In this document: piece after piece, positions 1 through 7,098 of the stretch
Layout: every line of letters begins with the position of its first letter
How positions within the stretch are numbered: position 1 is the first letter of the stretch
The notes under the pieces: generated by a model
Told to the model about the DNA's origin: nothing
The model's input: the letters and a program-made list of their open reading frames with translations, nothing else
Databases searched by the model: none
Program-made: the position numbers and the translations under genes
Virus record (IMG/VR): IMGVR_UViG_3300031785_000053
Coordinates: 1-25,067 of that record
DNA: 25,067 nucleotides
Origin: a virus
Reading direction: 5' to 3' (one strand)

Positions 1-530
1 AATTGTGCAGTTGGTAAAAAGGTTGCAATCTCCCATTCTGGTGCTTTTACTTCTGCGAACTTACTTTTTACATGTTCAGTCAAATAATGTTTGATACATG
101 GTTTATAGAATTCTAAACTTGAAGTACTTGCAAGAAGTTTTACGGTCAATTCAAATTTTGCATCTTCACTCTTTTTACTTGTGACATTATCCATAAGTGC
201 ATCAAGAAATTGAGCACGAAGTATAGGTGGTAGATAGTGTAAGTTTAATCCAAGAAAACCACCTTTTGCGGGTTTTAATATAATTGACAAAGGAAACCTA
301 TCATAGTATGGTAAGGTCTCTTTGTATTTCGGGTCATAAAAAAACATTTGCATAGAACCGATAATTCTACGACCACCCCTTTTTAAAGGTTCTTCTTTCA
401 TTAACTCGTCACGATTTATACCACGCATAGTTTGTGCTTTTTTCATAAACCATTCTCTACTCTCTTTAGTTCTTGGAGTAATCTGATTTCTAAAAGCCGC
501 AAGTTCTAACTTCTGGAATATATTTGACAT
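1..530 (-). CDS. Conserved T4-like virion protein, partial; possible DNA end protector (gp2-like)
   Basis: An open frame starts at the ATG complementary to 528-530 and runs off the left edge, giving about 176 residues of the N-terminal part. The start reads MSNIFQKLELAAFRNQITPR and is followed by TKESREWFMKK. Further on are MFFYDPKYKETLPYYDRFPL and a GGFLGLNLHYLPP stretch. It looks like a soluble alpha/beta protein with no signal peptide or membrane segment. I recognise the TKESREWF/PYYDRFP pattern as conserved in marine T4-like phages but cannot name it from sequence alone. The gp2 suggestion rests on gene order: in T4, gene 2 (DNA end protector) neighbours gene 4, and here gp4 is immediately upstream. 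An exact late promoter lies 5 bp before the start codon. The CDS is secure; the function is a guess. Confidence 0.85.
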   Translation of the reverse strand, partial: MSNIFQKLELAAFRNQITPRTKESREWFMKKAQTMRGINRDELMKEEPLKRGGRRIIGSMQMFFYDPKYKETLPYYDRFPLSIILKPAKGGFLGLNLHYLPPILRAQFLDALMDNVTSKKSEDAKFELTVKLLASTSSLEFYKPCIKHYLTEHVKSKFAEVKAPEWEIATFLPTAQ

Positions 531-535
531 ACTTC

Positions 536-543
536 TATTTATA
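536..543 (-). promoter_or_regulatory. T4-type late promoter TATAAATA for the partial minus-strand gene
   Basis: The minus strand reads TATAAATA, a perfect match to the T4 late-promoter octamer recognised by gp55-containing RNA polymerase. It fills the 14-bp gap between the gp4 stop (545) and the next ATG (530). Only five bases separate it from that ATG. T4 late transcripts start about six bases past the octamer, so the first base of the message should be at or next to the A of the start codon. Confidence 0.8.
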
Positions 544-544
544 C

Positions 545-1027
545 TTATTTTTTCCTATTTGTGAAAGGTTTTAGTGGTTTCATAGATTTTGGTAGAATAC
601 CCATAGACTCTAAAGTTTTTTCCGTCCAGATTTGAAACTCATACCCATTATCCTTTGCAAACTCATTAGCTGCGTCCCACTTATTCATATTCCTTACATA
701 TGTTGCGGCCTCATTAATAAATGTCTTGGTTCTTCTGCTTCCCTTTCTGGGTGGTTTGGTTTGTGAGTCTGGTTTTATTTCTACAAGTATGGTCTTACCT
801 TCTTTAAATGTTATTTTTAAATCAAGAAAATATCTATGATATCTTTTATCTACTTCATAGAAATACGGAACAACAACTTCTTCGGAACTCCATGATTGTA
901 CTTTTGGATTTTCATCACACCAACGAAAACAATTGCGTTCCCATAAAGAACGAAAGATGACATTCTCATAATCACCTTTATATTTTTTTGTATTTTTTAC
1001 TTTATATCTTCCTTTGTATGTCTTCAT
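545..1027 (-). CDS. 4: Head completion protein gp4 (TnsA/PD-(D/E)XK endonuclease-like)
   Basis: This 160-residue protein matches T4 gp4, which acts on packaged heads before tail joining. Seen directly: a Lys-rich N-terminus, FRSLWERNCFRWCDENP (residues 25-41), SSEEVVVPY (47-55), HRYFLDLKI (64-72), VEIKPDSQ (82-89) and a helical KTFINEAATY...KWDAANEFAK segment (101-125). E30, D69, E83 and K85 fit a PD-(D/E)XK core with the ExK signature intact, as in TnsA-type endonucleases. Length is close to T4 gp4 (about 150). The late octamer at 1052-1059 lies upstream and the next minus-strand gene follows after 14 bp. No clear Shine-Dalgarno precedes the ATG. Assignment is confident; nuclease activity is a family-level expectation only. 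Confidence 0.9.
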   Translation of the reverse strand: MKTYKGRYKVKNTKKYKGDYENVIFRSLWERNCFRWCDENPKVQSWSSEEVVVPYFYEVDKRYHRYFLDLKITFKEGKTILVEIKPDSQTKPPRKGSRRTKTFINEAATYVRNMNKWDAANEFAKDNGYEFQIWTEKTLESMGILPKSMKPLKPFTNRKK

Positions 1028-1032
1028 TCGTG

Positions 1033-1040
1033 TATAAATA
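1033..1040 (+). promoter_or_regulatory. T4-type late promoter TATAAATA for the hub operon
   Basis: Exact late octamer, with predicted initiation near 1046 and a leader of about 24 nt that contains AGGA ahead of the ATG at 1070. It should drive the tightly packed set from gp48 to the gene ending at 9689. It faces the minus-strand octamer at 1052-1059. Confidence 0.8.
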
Positions 1041-1051
1041 GAACTATAAAG

Positions 1052-1059
1052 TATTTATA
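1052..1059 (-). promoter_or_regulatory. 4: T4-type late promoter TATAAATA for gp4
   Basis: The plus strand reads TATTTATA, so the minus strand carries an exact late octamer pointing at gp4. Predicted initiation is near 1046, giving a leader of roughly 19 nt with no obvious Shine-Dalgarno. The leader crosses the opposing plus-strand octamer. The pair is also an 8-bp inverted repeat with an 11-bp spacer, so a structural role is a less likely alternative. Confidence 0.72.
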
Positions 1060-1069
1060 GGAAACATAC

Positions 1070-2161
1070 ATGGCAGACAAATCAAAGAACTTCGGGAACA
1101 AAGTCGCAAACTTCGGAAAGAAATTTATCGGTGGTCTATTATTTGATGACCTACCAGAAGCGTCAGAAGTATCAGAAGCAGACAGACTCGAATATCCTTT
1201 ACATGATACTCAAGATTATAAGTCTTGTATTGAGTTTGGAACAATACAAGAAGAAGGAGTTGATTTAAAATCTTTAATAGGTTTTGGTTCTTTGTTTGGT
1301 AAGAATGAAACCATAGAAGGTGAAGATGAAGACAATGGTAATGGAAATGGTAATGGAGTAGATATAAAAACTCCACAAGATGTAGATGATACTCAAGGAA
1401 AGGGTGATGATGTACAACCTATTTTTGGTATTGGTAATACTAATGATATAAACCCACAAATATTAAAAAAATGTAAAATGTATTTACCAGCTGCAATTCC
1501 TTTTCGTGATACTGCATCATATGAAAATGCAGATTTAGGTATGGCGGGTGGAATTGCGGAAGCGGGGGGTAAAGCGTCAGAAGGTTTAATACAGTCTTTA
1601 TTTTCTGGTGTTGGTCAAACAGCTGCAGCTGCATTTGGTGGTAGTGGTGGAGAAGGTTTGGGTAGACTTGCAATGACCAAAATAAGTGTGTCAAAATATT
1701 TAGGTGGAGAGGGAACTGCACTTGCAGTAAAACAAGCTGCGGGTGTGACTATGAACCCAAACACTAGGTCATTATTTAAATCAGTTGCACTTCGAGAGTT
1801 TGCATTTCAATTTAAATTTATCCCGTTGTCAAAACAAGAACACGATACAGTAATAAAAATTATCGCATTTTTTAGAAAAGAGTTATATCCAGAGGATATT
1901 ACTGTTAATGTTGGAGAACAAAAAGCATCGATTGGTTATAAGTTTCCAAAAAGATTTAAAATAAGAATATTGTATGACGAAAAAGAAAATCTAAATACAC
2001 CGAGAATATTACCTTGTTATCTACGTGATGTGACAACTACTTATAATCCTTCTAATCAATCTATGCACGCTAATGGAGAGTTTGGTGAAATAGATATGTC
2101 TCTTGCGTTTACAGAAACAAGAACACTCTCGAAAAAAGATTTAACTGAAAAGGGTTTCTAA
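1070..2161 (+). CDS. 48: Baseplate tail-tube cap gp48
   Basis: This 363-residue protein is very close in length to T4 gp48 (about 364), the cap on the baseplate hub from which tail-tube polymerisation starts. The C-terminal half supports this: FAFQFKFIPLSKQEHDTVIK (a tube-protein-like beta strand plus helix), then PCYLRDVTTTYNP and a final strand IDMSLAFTETRTLSKKDL. These parallel the T4 gp48 PCQIQSIRF and FTLEITMREIITLNRASL segments. The first 130 residues are acidic and low in complexity, with a run of NG repeats. A Gly/Ala-rich stretch (about 155-200) follows. AGGA lies upstream of the ATG. The stop overlaps the gp53 start (TAATG). The related tube initiator gp54 is the main alternative, but the C-terminal pattern favours gp48. 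Confidence 0.78.
   Translation: MADKSKNFGNKVANFGKKFIGGLLFDDLPEASEVSEADRLEYPLHDTQDYKSCIEFGTIQEEGVDLKSLIGFGSLFGKNETIEGEDEDNGNGNGNGVDIKTPQDVDDTQGKGDDVQPIFGIGNTNDINPQILKKCKMYLPAAIPFRDTASYENADLGMAGGIAEAGGKASEGLIQSLFSGVGQTAAAAFGGSGGEGLGRLAMTKISVSKYLGGEGTALAVKQAAGVTMNPNTRSLFKSVALREFAFQFKFIPLSKQEHDTVIKIIAFFRKELYPEDITVNVGEQKASIGYKFPKRFKIRILYDEKENLNTPRILPCYLRDVTTTYNPSNQSMHANGEFGEIDMSLAFTETRTLSKKDLTEKGF
1334..1357 (+). repeat. Short tandem repeat (AATGGW x4) inside gp48
   Basis: Four hexamers alternate AATGGT and AATGGA and encode four Asn-Gly pairs within an acidic low-complexity region of gp48. Such repeats can change copy number by slippage without shifting frame. Small, but plain in the sequence. 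Confidence 0.85.
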
Positions 2162-2901
2162 TGAGTGGTACTAAATTTTTTGAAAACTTTGAATTTGTTC
2201 AATACTCTTTTGGTAATAGAGAAGACCCCGTTTTATTCAATAATATAACTCAATATGTAGATATTATTGATAAAATAAAACAAGAAGTATCGTTTCTAAA
2301 CAAATATACAATTGTCGGGGGAGATAGACCAGATAGTTTATCACAGAAACTATATGGAACTACTGACCACTATTGGACATTCTATTTGATGAATGATGAC
2401 CTAAGATATAGTGGTTGGCCTGTAGATACCAATGGTTTATTAGAAGCTGCAATATCCAAGTATCCAAATAGAACGATAGTGACTGCAGATGATATTGGTG
2501 CATTGTTCCCAGTAGGACAAGTAGTAGAAGGTACAACTTCTGGTACAACTGGAACAATCATAAAAAGAAATTTAGATTTAGGACAACTTATTATTAAAAC
2601 AACAAATGGAACTAAATTTACTGGTGGAGAACAACTTAGATATACAGATTTAAATGGAGTAATTCAAATATTAACAACTACTAGTGAAACAGAACAATAC
2701 AATTCAATACATCATTATGAAAATACAAGTGGGGTACAAGTAGATGTTGACCCACATAATTTAAATACTAGTGGACTTGTTCCGATTACTTTCCGAGAAA
2801 GAATGGAAGCAAAAAATGACGCTTTGAAACAAATAATTACAATCAGACCAGACTCAATTGACACGGTTGTTTCTGAGTTTAACCGTATGTTGAAACGATA
2901 A
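2161..2901 (+). CDS. 53: Baseplate wedge protein gp53 (LysM-like)
   Basis: This 246-residue protein matches the T4 gp53 family, the wedge component that joins neighbouring wedges around the hub. The N-terminus (FFENFEFVQYSFGN, then ITQYVDIID) leads into a LysM-like core, IVGGDRPDSLSQKLYGTTDHYW at 51-72, followed by FYLMNDDLRYSGWP (74-87). The C-terminal TFRERMEAKNDALKQI...IRPDSI is also typical. Between core and tail, residues 117-160 hold a small inserted beta module with the pattern VGQxVxGTTSGTTGTI...GQLIIK...FTGGE. Variants of this module recur in gp8 and the DUF4815 protein of this window. The start codon overlaps the gp48 stop, so translation is probably coupled. Confidence 0.85.
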   Translation: MSGTKFFENFEFVQYSFGNREDPVLFNNITQYVDIIDKIKQEVSFLNKYTIVGGDRPDSLSQKLYGTTDHYWTFYLMNDDLRYSGWPVDTNGLLEAAISKYPNRTIVTADDIGALFPVGQVVEGTTSGTTGTIIKRNLDLGQLIIKTTNGTKFTGGEQLRYTDLNGVIQILTTTSETEQYNSIHHYENTSGVQVDVDPHNLNTSGLVPITFRERMEAKNDALKQIITIRPDSIDTVVSEFNRMLKR

Positions 2902-2905
2902 TGTT

Positions 2906-4351
2906 ATGTCAAAATCTTCACAATTTTCTATAACTAAATGTCAGATAACCGCAGATAGACTTGGTGGTTTTGATAAGAAGTTTTATGATGTCAAAACTCA
3001 AGTAATAGAACTTAATATTTTTGAAAGTTTAGAGAATGCGTTTTTGTCTGGAACTATTTCAATTATTGATGATAAAGGTTTGTATGACATAATAAACTTT
3101 GACGGTACTGAAAGAATTAAAATTGAAATTGCGGGTATGGGTAAAGATGTTGACCCAGTATTTGAAAGAACCTTTATTATGACTGGTATTGATAACATGG
3201 TTAAAGCAAAAGATAATGCAAGTGTTTTCGTCTTTGGATTATTAGATGAACATGCATATATCTCAGAAGTACAAAGACTTAGAAACTCTTATCGTGGTAC
3301 ATTATCAGATATTATTGCAAAAATATCCGCACAATCACTTGACAAAGACATAGATGTATCGTATACTTTGGACGCAAACGAACAAATCATTGACTCGGTA
3401 CAGACTGAAATGCGAGTCATTGTTCCTAACCTACCACCAATGCAGGCTATGAAATGGTTGTTATCAAGAGCAACCACAAAAACGGGTTCTCCATTTTATC
3501 TTTGGTCAACTGTTCACGATGACAATCTAAGACTTGGTAATTTAGATGTTATGTTAAAACAACCAGCATTTAATAGTAAACTACCTTACACTTATAATAG
3601 TGCAAACATTAGTACTGCAGAAACCCAAACTGATTTTGCACAAGGATTTACAATAAAGGCTATTGATGAAAGAGGTTCAGGAGATACTTTAACTCTTGCA
3701 CAAGCGGGTAGTATAAGTGCAGACTATTGTGTCACTAATTTAAATACTGGACAGATATTCATGAAGAAATATGATATCGATACTCTACTGACTAATTTAA
3801 ATAATGAAGGTACAATTGACAAAAGATTTCAGAATGTTTTTGACGATAAGTTTAAATTAAAAGATAAACCTATAAACGAATATCGTAGTTCTATCATACA
3901 TAACATAGTATCAAGTGGAACATATGGAGAATATAAATCATATCACGATGAATACGATAAACCATTACATCTTAAAAAACTAGAAAGTAATGCAATCAAA
4001 AATTTATTATTTAAAAATATGAGAACTGTTGTAGTTCCAGGCACTGCATTCTTTGTGGGTAAAGCTGCAGTGGGTGATATTGTTAATTTAAATATAAGAA
4101 ACGATAATACTGAAAACCCAACGAATGAAGACAATGCAATTGACCAGAATAAATCTGGACATCATCTAATACATGATTTAAGACACACCTTTAGAGAAAC
4201 TTCACATGAAGTGACTATGACTGTATGTAAACTTGAAAGAAAAGGAACTAAAGAGTCCAAGTTAGCAGGTAGGGGTGCGAGAGTTGTATCAGAAATTAAA
4301 AAGAACTCTAACTCTCAAAGAGCAATACTAAGGGGTAAAAGAATAGTATGA
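2906..4351 (+). CDS. 27: Baseplate hub protein gp27
   Basis: This 481-residue protein is called gp27, the trimeric hub ring that holds gp5 beneath the tail tube. Support: VIELNIFESLENAFLSGTIS (33-52) followed by a short DxK turn and IKIEIAG corresponds to the first gp27 tube-like domain. IVPNLPPMQAMKWLLSRATT followed by FYLWS corresponds to the T4 VPDIPW...FVFVWQD segment. A late GTAFFVGKAAVGDIVNLNI strand pair and a HHLIHDLRHTF strand match the gp27 C-terminal tube-like domain. It is longer than T4 gp27 (391). The next gene, overlapping by four bases (ATGA), encodes the gp5-type OB fold, the known gp27 partner. The similarity is structural-pattern level. Confidence 0.75.
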   Translation: MSKSSQFSITKCQITADRLGGFDKKFYDVKTQVIELNIFESLENAFLSGTISIIDDKGLYDIINFDGTERIKIEIAGMGKDVDPVFERTFIMTGIDNMVKAKDNASVFVFGLLDEHAYISEVQRLRNSYRGTLSDIIAKISAQSLDKDIDVSYTLDANEQIIDSVQTEMRVIVPNLPPMQAMKWLLSRATTKTGSPFYLWSTVHDDNLRLGNLDVMLKQPAFNSKLPYTYNSANISTAETQTDFAQGFTIKAIDERGSGDTLTLAQAGSISADYCVTNLNTGQIFMKKYDIDTLLTNLNNEGTIDKRFQNVFDDKFKLKDKPINEYRSSIIHNIVSSGTYGEYKSYHDEYDKPLHLKKLESNAIKNLLFKNMRTVVVPGTAFFVGKAAVGDIVNLNIRNDNTENPTNEDNAIDQNKSGHHLIHDLRHTFRETSHEVTMTVCKLERKGTKESKLAGRGARVVSEIKKNSNSQRAILRGKRIV

Positions 4352-5235
4352 GTTTTGATAATCCCATTCAAAGTGAGTTTTATGGAGATAATGTCCGTTG
4401 GTTTATTGCAACTGTCATAGATGCAAGTCCACCTTTTGGTTTTGAAGGACGAGTAAAGATAAGAATACACGGATTACATTCTCCAGAGACATACTTATTA
4501 CCACAACAAGATTTGCCTTGGGCCCAATGTGTTCTTCCTACTACCGAAGGTGGAATGTCTGGTATTGGTAAAGTACCTAAACTACAACCAAACGCACTAG
4601 TCTTTGGTTTCTTCATGGACGGAATGCAATCACAAACACCCGTTGTAGTCGGTTCATTACCACACATAGAGATACCCACATATTTACAAGACCAACAACA
4701 AAATGAAGATGTTGGAGACGATAGTAAACCTTCAAATGTATTTCAAAGTTTTGCGGGTTTCTTTGCACCTAAATTTGATGTTGATGATGAAAACAATATT
4801 TCTACTGGAAGACAACTTGCATTTGGTGGTAATCAGGATAGTCGAGTGAAATACGCAGTTCAGTTCTTCATAAATATAGGATACACAGAAAACCAAGCAC
4901 TTGCATTGACTTCTGGTTTGTTTGCAAAATCTGGTATGGCTACTGGTGGGTCTGGTCTTTGTGATTGGGAAGAAACTAGGTTTAGAAGATTAAAAATGTT
5001 TAGTGATTTGTTTCATAGGTTTACCGTGCAAGTATTTTTTGTTGCATTTGAATTAAGAACTTTTAAAACAGATGCAAATATAAAATTACTTGCAACAGAA
5101 AAACTCGATGCAGATGACGGTGCATGTCAGGTAGTTGCAAAAGATTATCTTGATAGTAGAAGTATAAAGGAACGAGAAGAATTGATTGGTTTAATAGAAG
5201 ATAAAGCAAGAGAGTTAAAAGAAGATAATGGCTAA
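4348..5235 (+). CDS. 5: gp5-type hub protein: OB fold plus degenerate tail-lysozyme domain
   Basis: The first 110 residues closely follow the T4 gp5 OB domain: VRWFIATVIDASPP, GFEGRVKIRIHGLHSPE, QQDLPWAQCVLPTT, GGMSGIGKVP, then FGFFMDGMQSQTPVVVGSLP. Past an acidic linker, residues 165-290 resemble a phage_lysozyme-like tail domain of the PF18013 type: VQFFINIGYTENQALALTSGLF, a short loop, GSGLCDWEETRFRRLKMF, then helices. In that family the residue before SG is the catalytic Glu. Here the motif reads AKSGM, with K194 in that place, and the GxxQW Gln is Asp. The domain is probably inactive as a muramidase. T4 gp5 is one 575-residue polypeptide; here the needle lies in a separate gene. The stop overlaps the next start by eight bases. 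OB assignment is firm; the lysozyme-domain assignment is moderate. Confidence 0.82.
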   Translation: MSFDNPIQSEFYGDNVRWFIATVIDASPPFGFEGRVKIRIHGLHSPETYLLPQQDLPWAQCVLPTTEGGMSGIGKVPKLQPNALVFGFFMDGMQSQTPVVVGSLPHIEIPTYLQDQQQNEDVGDDSKPSNVFQSFAGFFAPKFDVDDENNISTGRQLAFGGNQDSRVKYAVQFFINIGYTENQALALTSGLFAKSGMATGGSGLCDWEETRFRRLKMFSDLFHRFTVQVFFVAFELRTFKTDANIKLLATEKLDADDGACQVVAKDYLDSRSIKEREELIGLIEDKARELKEDNG

Positions 5236-7096
5236 CACTCCAGAAAGAACAAGAAGAAATCTACAAGGTCATATAAACAAACACCTACAAGGTTTAAGTA
5301 GAGAAGATGCACAGTCTGCTTTAGAACAAGGAGACTTTGAAGAAGTTCGTGAAATACTACAGTTTGAAAGAAATAACATGGTAAATAAGTATTGGGACGA
5401 TTTAGAGAAAGAAGGTTATGATGTTCCAACAGAAATTGAACCACTTGAAATTACAGAGTCTTATACGAATGATGTAAATCAAGGTGAGGGTGCAATGCAA
5501 ATTGTACCAGAAGAAGCATTCTCTACCGAAACTTTAATAGACCCTAAGAAAGAATTACTTACTGCGGGAACGGTAAACTTTACTAATAACTTTGCAACCA
5601 TAACAGACGGTACTGGAACACCCACTGCAACAATTACTGGGGGAGATAGTAATCAACCCATATCTGATATAGTTGGTGATTTAACTGGTATGCCTTCATT
5701 AAAAACTGAAAAGAAAAAGTTTGGTATGAATTTAGTGGGTTCATCAAGTCCAGAAGGTATCAAAGCCGCAATGGACAAAGGTCAAGATTTATTAGGTAAA
5801 ACAAATGATGCAATCAAGACAGCACATGATGCGGCTGGTGGTCTTAAGTTTGTAAAAAATAATTTAGGAGATGATGCAAAAAACAAAGCACTGTCTGCAA
5901 TTAAAAGTAAAATAAGTGGTTTACCAGATGTCAACAAAGCACTTCCTAATCCAGAACAGTTAGCAGAAAGTATTGAAAATCAAACTGGTAATAAACTATT
6001 AACTGCAAAGACTAAAGTTGCAAAAGCAAAACTAACAAAGATTGCATCTGTAGTTGCACTAGTAGGAACTGTAGCTGCATTCAAAGATAAGTTATCAGGT
6101 TTTGTTGATAAAGCAAAAAGTTTTGTAAAAGATAATTTAGCTAAAGTTGCAACTGGATTGATTGTTGGTGGTGTTATACAAGATATTGCAGAAAAAGTCA
6201 ATAGTGGTATTAAAAACAAAGTGACTGAAAACTTAGGTGCAGAACTACCTGCTAAAGTACAAGAAAAGATTAATGAAAAAGTTGCAAAAGGTGATAAAAA
6301 AGGTGCAGCTGAAGAGATTAAAAAAGCCACTGGTAAAATAGATGCTGAAGGTAAACCTACTCCAGAAACTAGTCAAGATGACTTAGACCGTATTGATGAT
6401 TTAGCAAATGAATTAAATCCAACTATATCAGGTTCATTAGTTAGAGATGCAGATTTTTATGGAGAACCAGTAAAACTGGGAGATAATATACCTAAGTGGG
6501 CTGGAGAAAGAACTGGAGATGAAGCATTTACTTATGTCGCATCTGTAGAAGAACTTAATTCAGAAATGATGTCAATTTCAAGACGCATTTCAGAAGTAAT
6601 AATACATGCAACTGAGACCGCAGAAAATAAAAATATAGGTTCAATTGAGATAAACAATATACATAAACAACTTAAACATGACGGTATTGTTTATCATTAT
6701 GTTATAAGAAGAGACGGTAGATTACAAAGAGGTAGACCCGCAGACCGTGTATCTGAACACACTGCGAAGGAGAGTCATAATAACTTCTCTTTGAGTGTTG
6801 CATTGGTTGGTGGAATAAATCTTCCTACGGGTGATGTAAACCCCTTAGATAACCGTTCTGAGACTGCATTCACAAGAGAACAATATACCACACTCGAAAG
6901 ATTTTTAGAAGCATTTTTTATGAAGGTGCCTGGTGGACTGGTATTTGGACACAATGATATAGAGATTGATGAACTAGACCCATACTTTGATGTAAAAGAT
7001 TATGTCGAAAAAACCTTTAGAAAGACTTATGATAGAGTAGGTAATACTTTTGAATTTGAAGCACTAGACCCAGATGACACGGAGATAAATAGTTAG
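5228..7096 (+). CDS. Hub-associated tail protein with C-terminal T7-lysozyme-like amidase
   Basis: This 622-residue protein has an N-terminal helical segment (1-60), a low-complexity Thr/Gly region (95-145), a long Ala/Lys-rich helical region (about 150-390) and an Amidase_2 domain (about 450-605). The amidase part follows T7 lysozyme almost motif for motif: SEVIIHATE with H460, GIVYHYVIRRDGRLQRGRP with Y489, LSVALVGGINLPTG, FTREQYTTLERFL, then FGHNDI with H575 and ELDPYFDVKDYVEK with D584. H460, H575 and D584 fit the zinc ligands (Asp in place of T7 Cys130, as in AmpD). Y489 fits T7 Tyr46. The Lys two residues before the third ligand in T7 and AmpD is E582 here. Predicted role: cleaving the amide bond between MurNAc and the stem peptide during penetration. 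Context between the gp5 OB and needle genes places it in or near the hub. No signal peptide. Confidence 0.8.
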   Translation: MANTPERTRRNLQGHINKHLQGLSREDAQSALEQGDFEEVREILQFERNNMVNKYWDDLEKEGYDVPTEIEPLEITESYTNDVNQGEGAMQIVPEEAFSTETLIDPKKELLTAGTVNFTNNFATITDGTGTPTATITGGDSNQPISDIVGDLTGMPSLKTEKKKFGMNLVGSSSPEGIKAAMDKGQDLLGKTNDAIKTAHDAAGGLKFVKNNLGDDAKNKALSAIKSKISGLPDVNKALPNPEQLAESIENQTGNKLLTAKTKVAKAKLTKIASVVALVGTVAAFKDKLSGFVDKAKSFVKDNLAKVATGLIVGGVIQDIAEKVNSGIKNKVTENLGAELPAKVQEKINEKVAKGDKKGAAEEIKKATGKIDAEGKPTPETSQDDLDRIDDLANELNPTISGSLVRDADFYGEPVKLGDNIPKWAGERTGDEAFTYVASVEELNSEMMSISRRISEVIIHATETAENKNIGSIEINNIHKQLKHDGIVYHYVIRRDGRLQRGRPADRVSEHTAKESHNNFSLSVALVGGINLPTGDVNPLDNRSETAFTREQYTTLERFLEAFFMKVPGGLVFGHNDIEIDELDPYFDVKDYVEKTFRKTYDRVGNTFEFEALDPDDTEINS

Positions 7097-7098
7097 TC

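Noticed and set aside
1033-1059. Inverted repeat around the gp4-gp48 gap as a terminator
   Set aside because: The arms are pure A/T, no T-run follows, and genes diverge from it, so a promoter pair fits better.
4869-4876. CATAAATA inside the gp5-type gene
   Set aside because: An imperfect octamer in the middle of a coding region with no start codon close downstream.
7082-7098. GATAAATA just before the needle gene as a late promoter
   Set aside because: The first base differs from the octamer and it overlaps the end of the amidase coding sequence; the needle gene is within a tightly coupled operon.
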